A DNA stretch of 64,000 nt from Roseiarcus sp963749715 (lineage in GTDB: Bacteria > Pseudomonadota > Alphaproteobacteria > Rhizobiales > Beijerinckiaceae), in NCBI GenBank assembly GCA_963749715.1, contig CAVVNR010000001.1:124001-188000 (forward strand), given 5' to 3'. A program made the position numbers and the translations under genes. The notes under the pieces are model-generated. The model was not told the origin of the DNA. It did no database searches and saw nothing but the letters and a program-made list of their open reading frames with translations. Positions 63,662 through 64,000 of the stretch are shown here, in pieces. Position 1 is the first letter of the stretch. The number at the start of each line of letters is the position of its first letter.

Positions 63662-64000
63662 ATGAGAGTGTCGGACGTACTGGAATCGAACCGGCAGAGG
63701 CTCGCGACTTGCATCCCCGAAGAATCGATCGCATCGATCTGCACCCGGTTGAGCGCGCTCAACATCGGCGCCTTTCCGGTCTGCGACGCCAAGGGAGCGC
63801 TGGTCGGGATCATTTCCGAGCGCGATGTGGTGCGCGCCTTCGCCAAGGACGGAGCGAGGCTCGCCGACATGCACGTCCGCGATCTGATGACGCGCGAGGT
63901 CAAGACCTGCACGGGCGAGACGCCGATGGTCGAGGCGGAGAAGGTGATGAACAAGCAACGCGTCCGCCATTTGCCGGTCATGGATGGGGCGAAGCTCGTC
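63662..64000 (+). CDS. CBS-domain protein (runs off the window)
   Basis: First 113 codons, start MRVSDVLESNRQRLATCIPE. Two CBS motifs visible: NIGAFPVCDAKGALVGIISE followed by RDVVRAF, and VMNKQRVRHLPVMDG at the very end. Small two-CBS proteins bind adenine nucleotides and regulate partner enzymes or transporters. The frame is open at the edge, so the C-terminus is missing. Confidence 0.88.
   Translation, partial: MRVSDVLESNRQRLATCIPEESIASICTRLSALNIGAFPVCDAKGALVGIISERDVVRAFAKDGARLADMHVRDLMTREVKTCTGETPMVEAEKVMNKQRVRHLPVMDGAKLV

Overview
The window is GC-rich bacterial chromosome, most likely from an alphaproteobacterium of the order Hyphomicrobiales (Rhizobiales), perhaps near Beijerinckiaceae/Roseiarcaceae. 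The order rests on recognisable gene sequences and arrangements (sdhCDAB, RNase E / AmiC-type amidase / PBP1a / prfB, aerobic cobT, Cys-free bL36, PEP-CTERM protein). The family is a guess.

Layout. 1-4.1 kb: succinate dehydrogenase operon (sdhC-D-A-B, minus strand). 4.1-11.8 kb: two divergent sugar-acid catabolic operons around a GntR regulator and a small palindrome. Minus strand carries an FAH-family enzyme, an aldehyde dehydrogenase and a PfkB kinase; plus strand carries GntR, galactarate/altronate-type dehydratase, HAD phosphatase and GguC/AraD1-family protein. 11.9-20.7 kb: housekeeping block rne, amiC, mrcA, prfB; prfB has the classic programmed frameshift. 20.7-26.4 kb: ECF sigma/anti-sigma pair, yceI and cytochrome b561, three tandem copies of a Gly-rich TPR protein gene, and doxX, probably one envelope or redox stress regulon. 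26.5-35.5 kb: cobT, a 1189-residue FG-GAP / dimethylformamidase-like / beta-propeller protein, an orphan substrate-binding protein, an internally duplicated small protein and an FAD monooxygenase. 35.5-40.2 kb: trehalase, aldo/keto reductase, core MetE-like protein, SDR.

40.3-44 kb is an accessory stretch next to tRNA-Thr(CGU). It holds a 231-bp direct repeat, transposase remnants, a pentanucleotide microsatellite in front of a PEP-CTERM gene, and small hypothetical genes. 44-51 kb carries an amidohydrolase, a sugar ABC importer and a sugar isomerase, with an extreme density of reading-frame breaks. 51.2-58.6 kb: SDR fragment, ddl, an intact YtfQ-YtfR-YtfT-YjfF type (galactofuranose) importer and a divergent LacI regulator. 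58.7-64 kb: DadA-like oxidase, Asp/Glu racemase-family protein, cytochrome c, MarR-GNAT fusion with a perfect palindromic operator, TPR protein, bL36 and a CBS-domain protein running off the end.

Single-base frame breaks also occur in genes that should be functional (sdhA, prfB, the T loop of the tRNA), so many are probably assembly errors. Where I could find the point of the shift, features span the inferred full-length gene and the break is described. REP-like palindromes (cgtcattgcgag...gaagcaatccag) recur at four intergenic sites.
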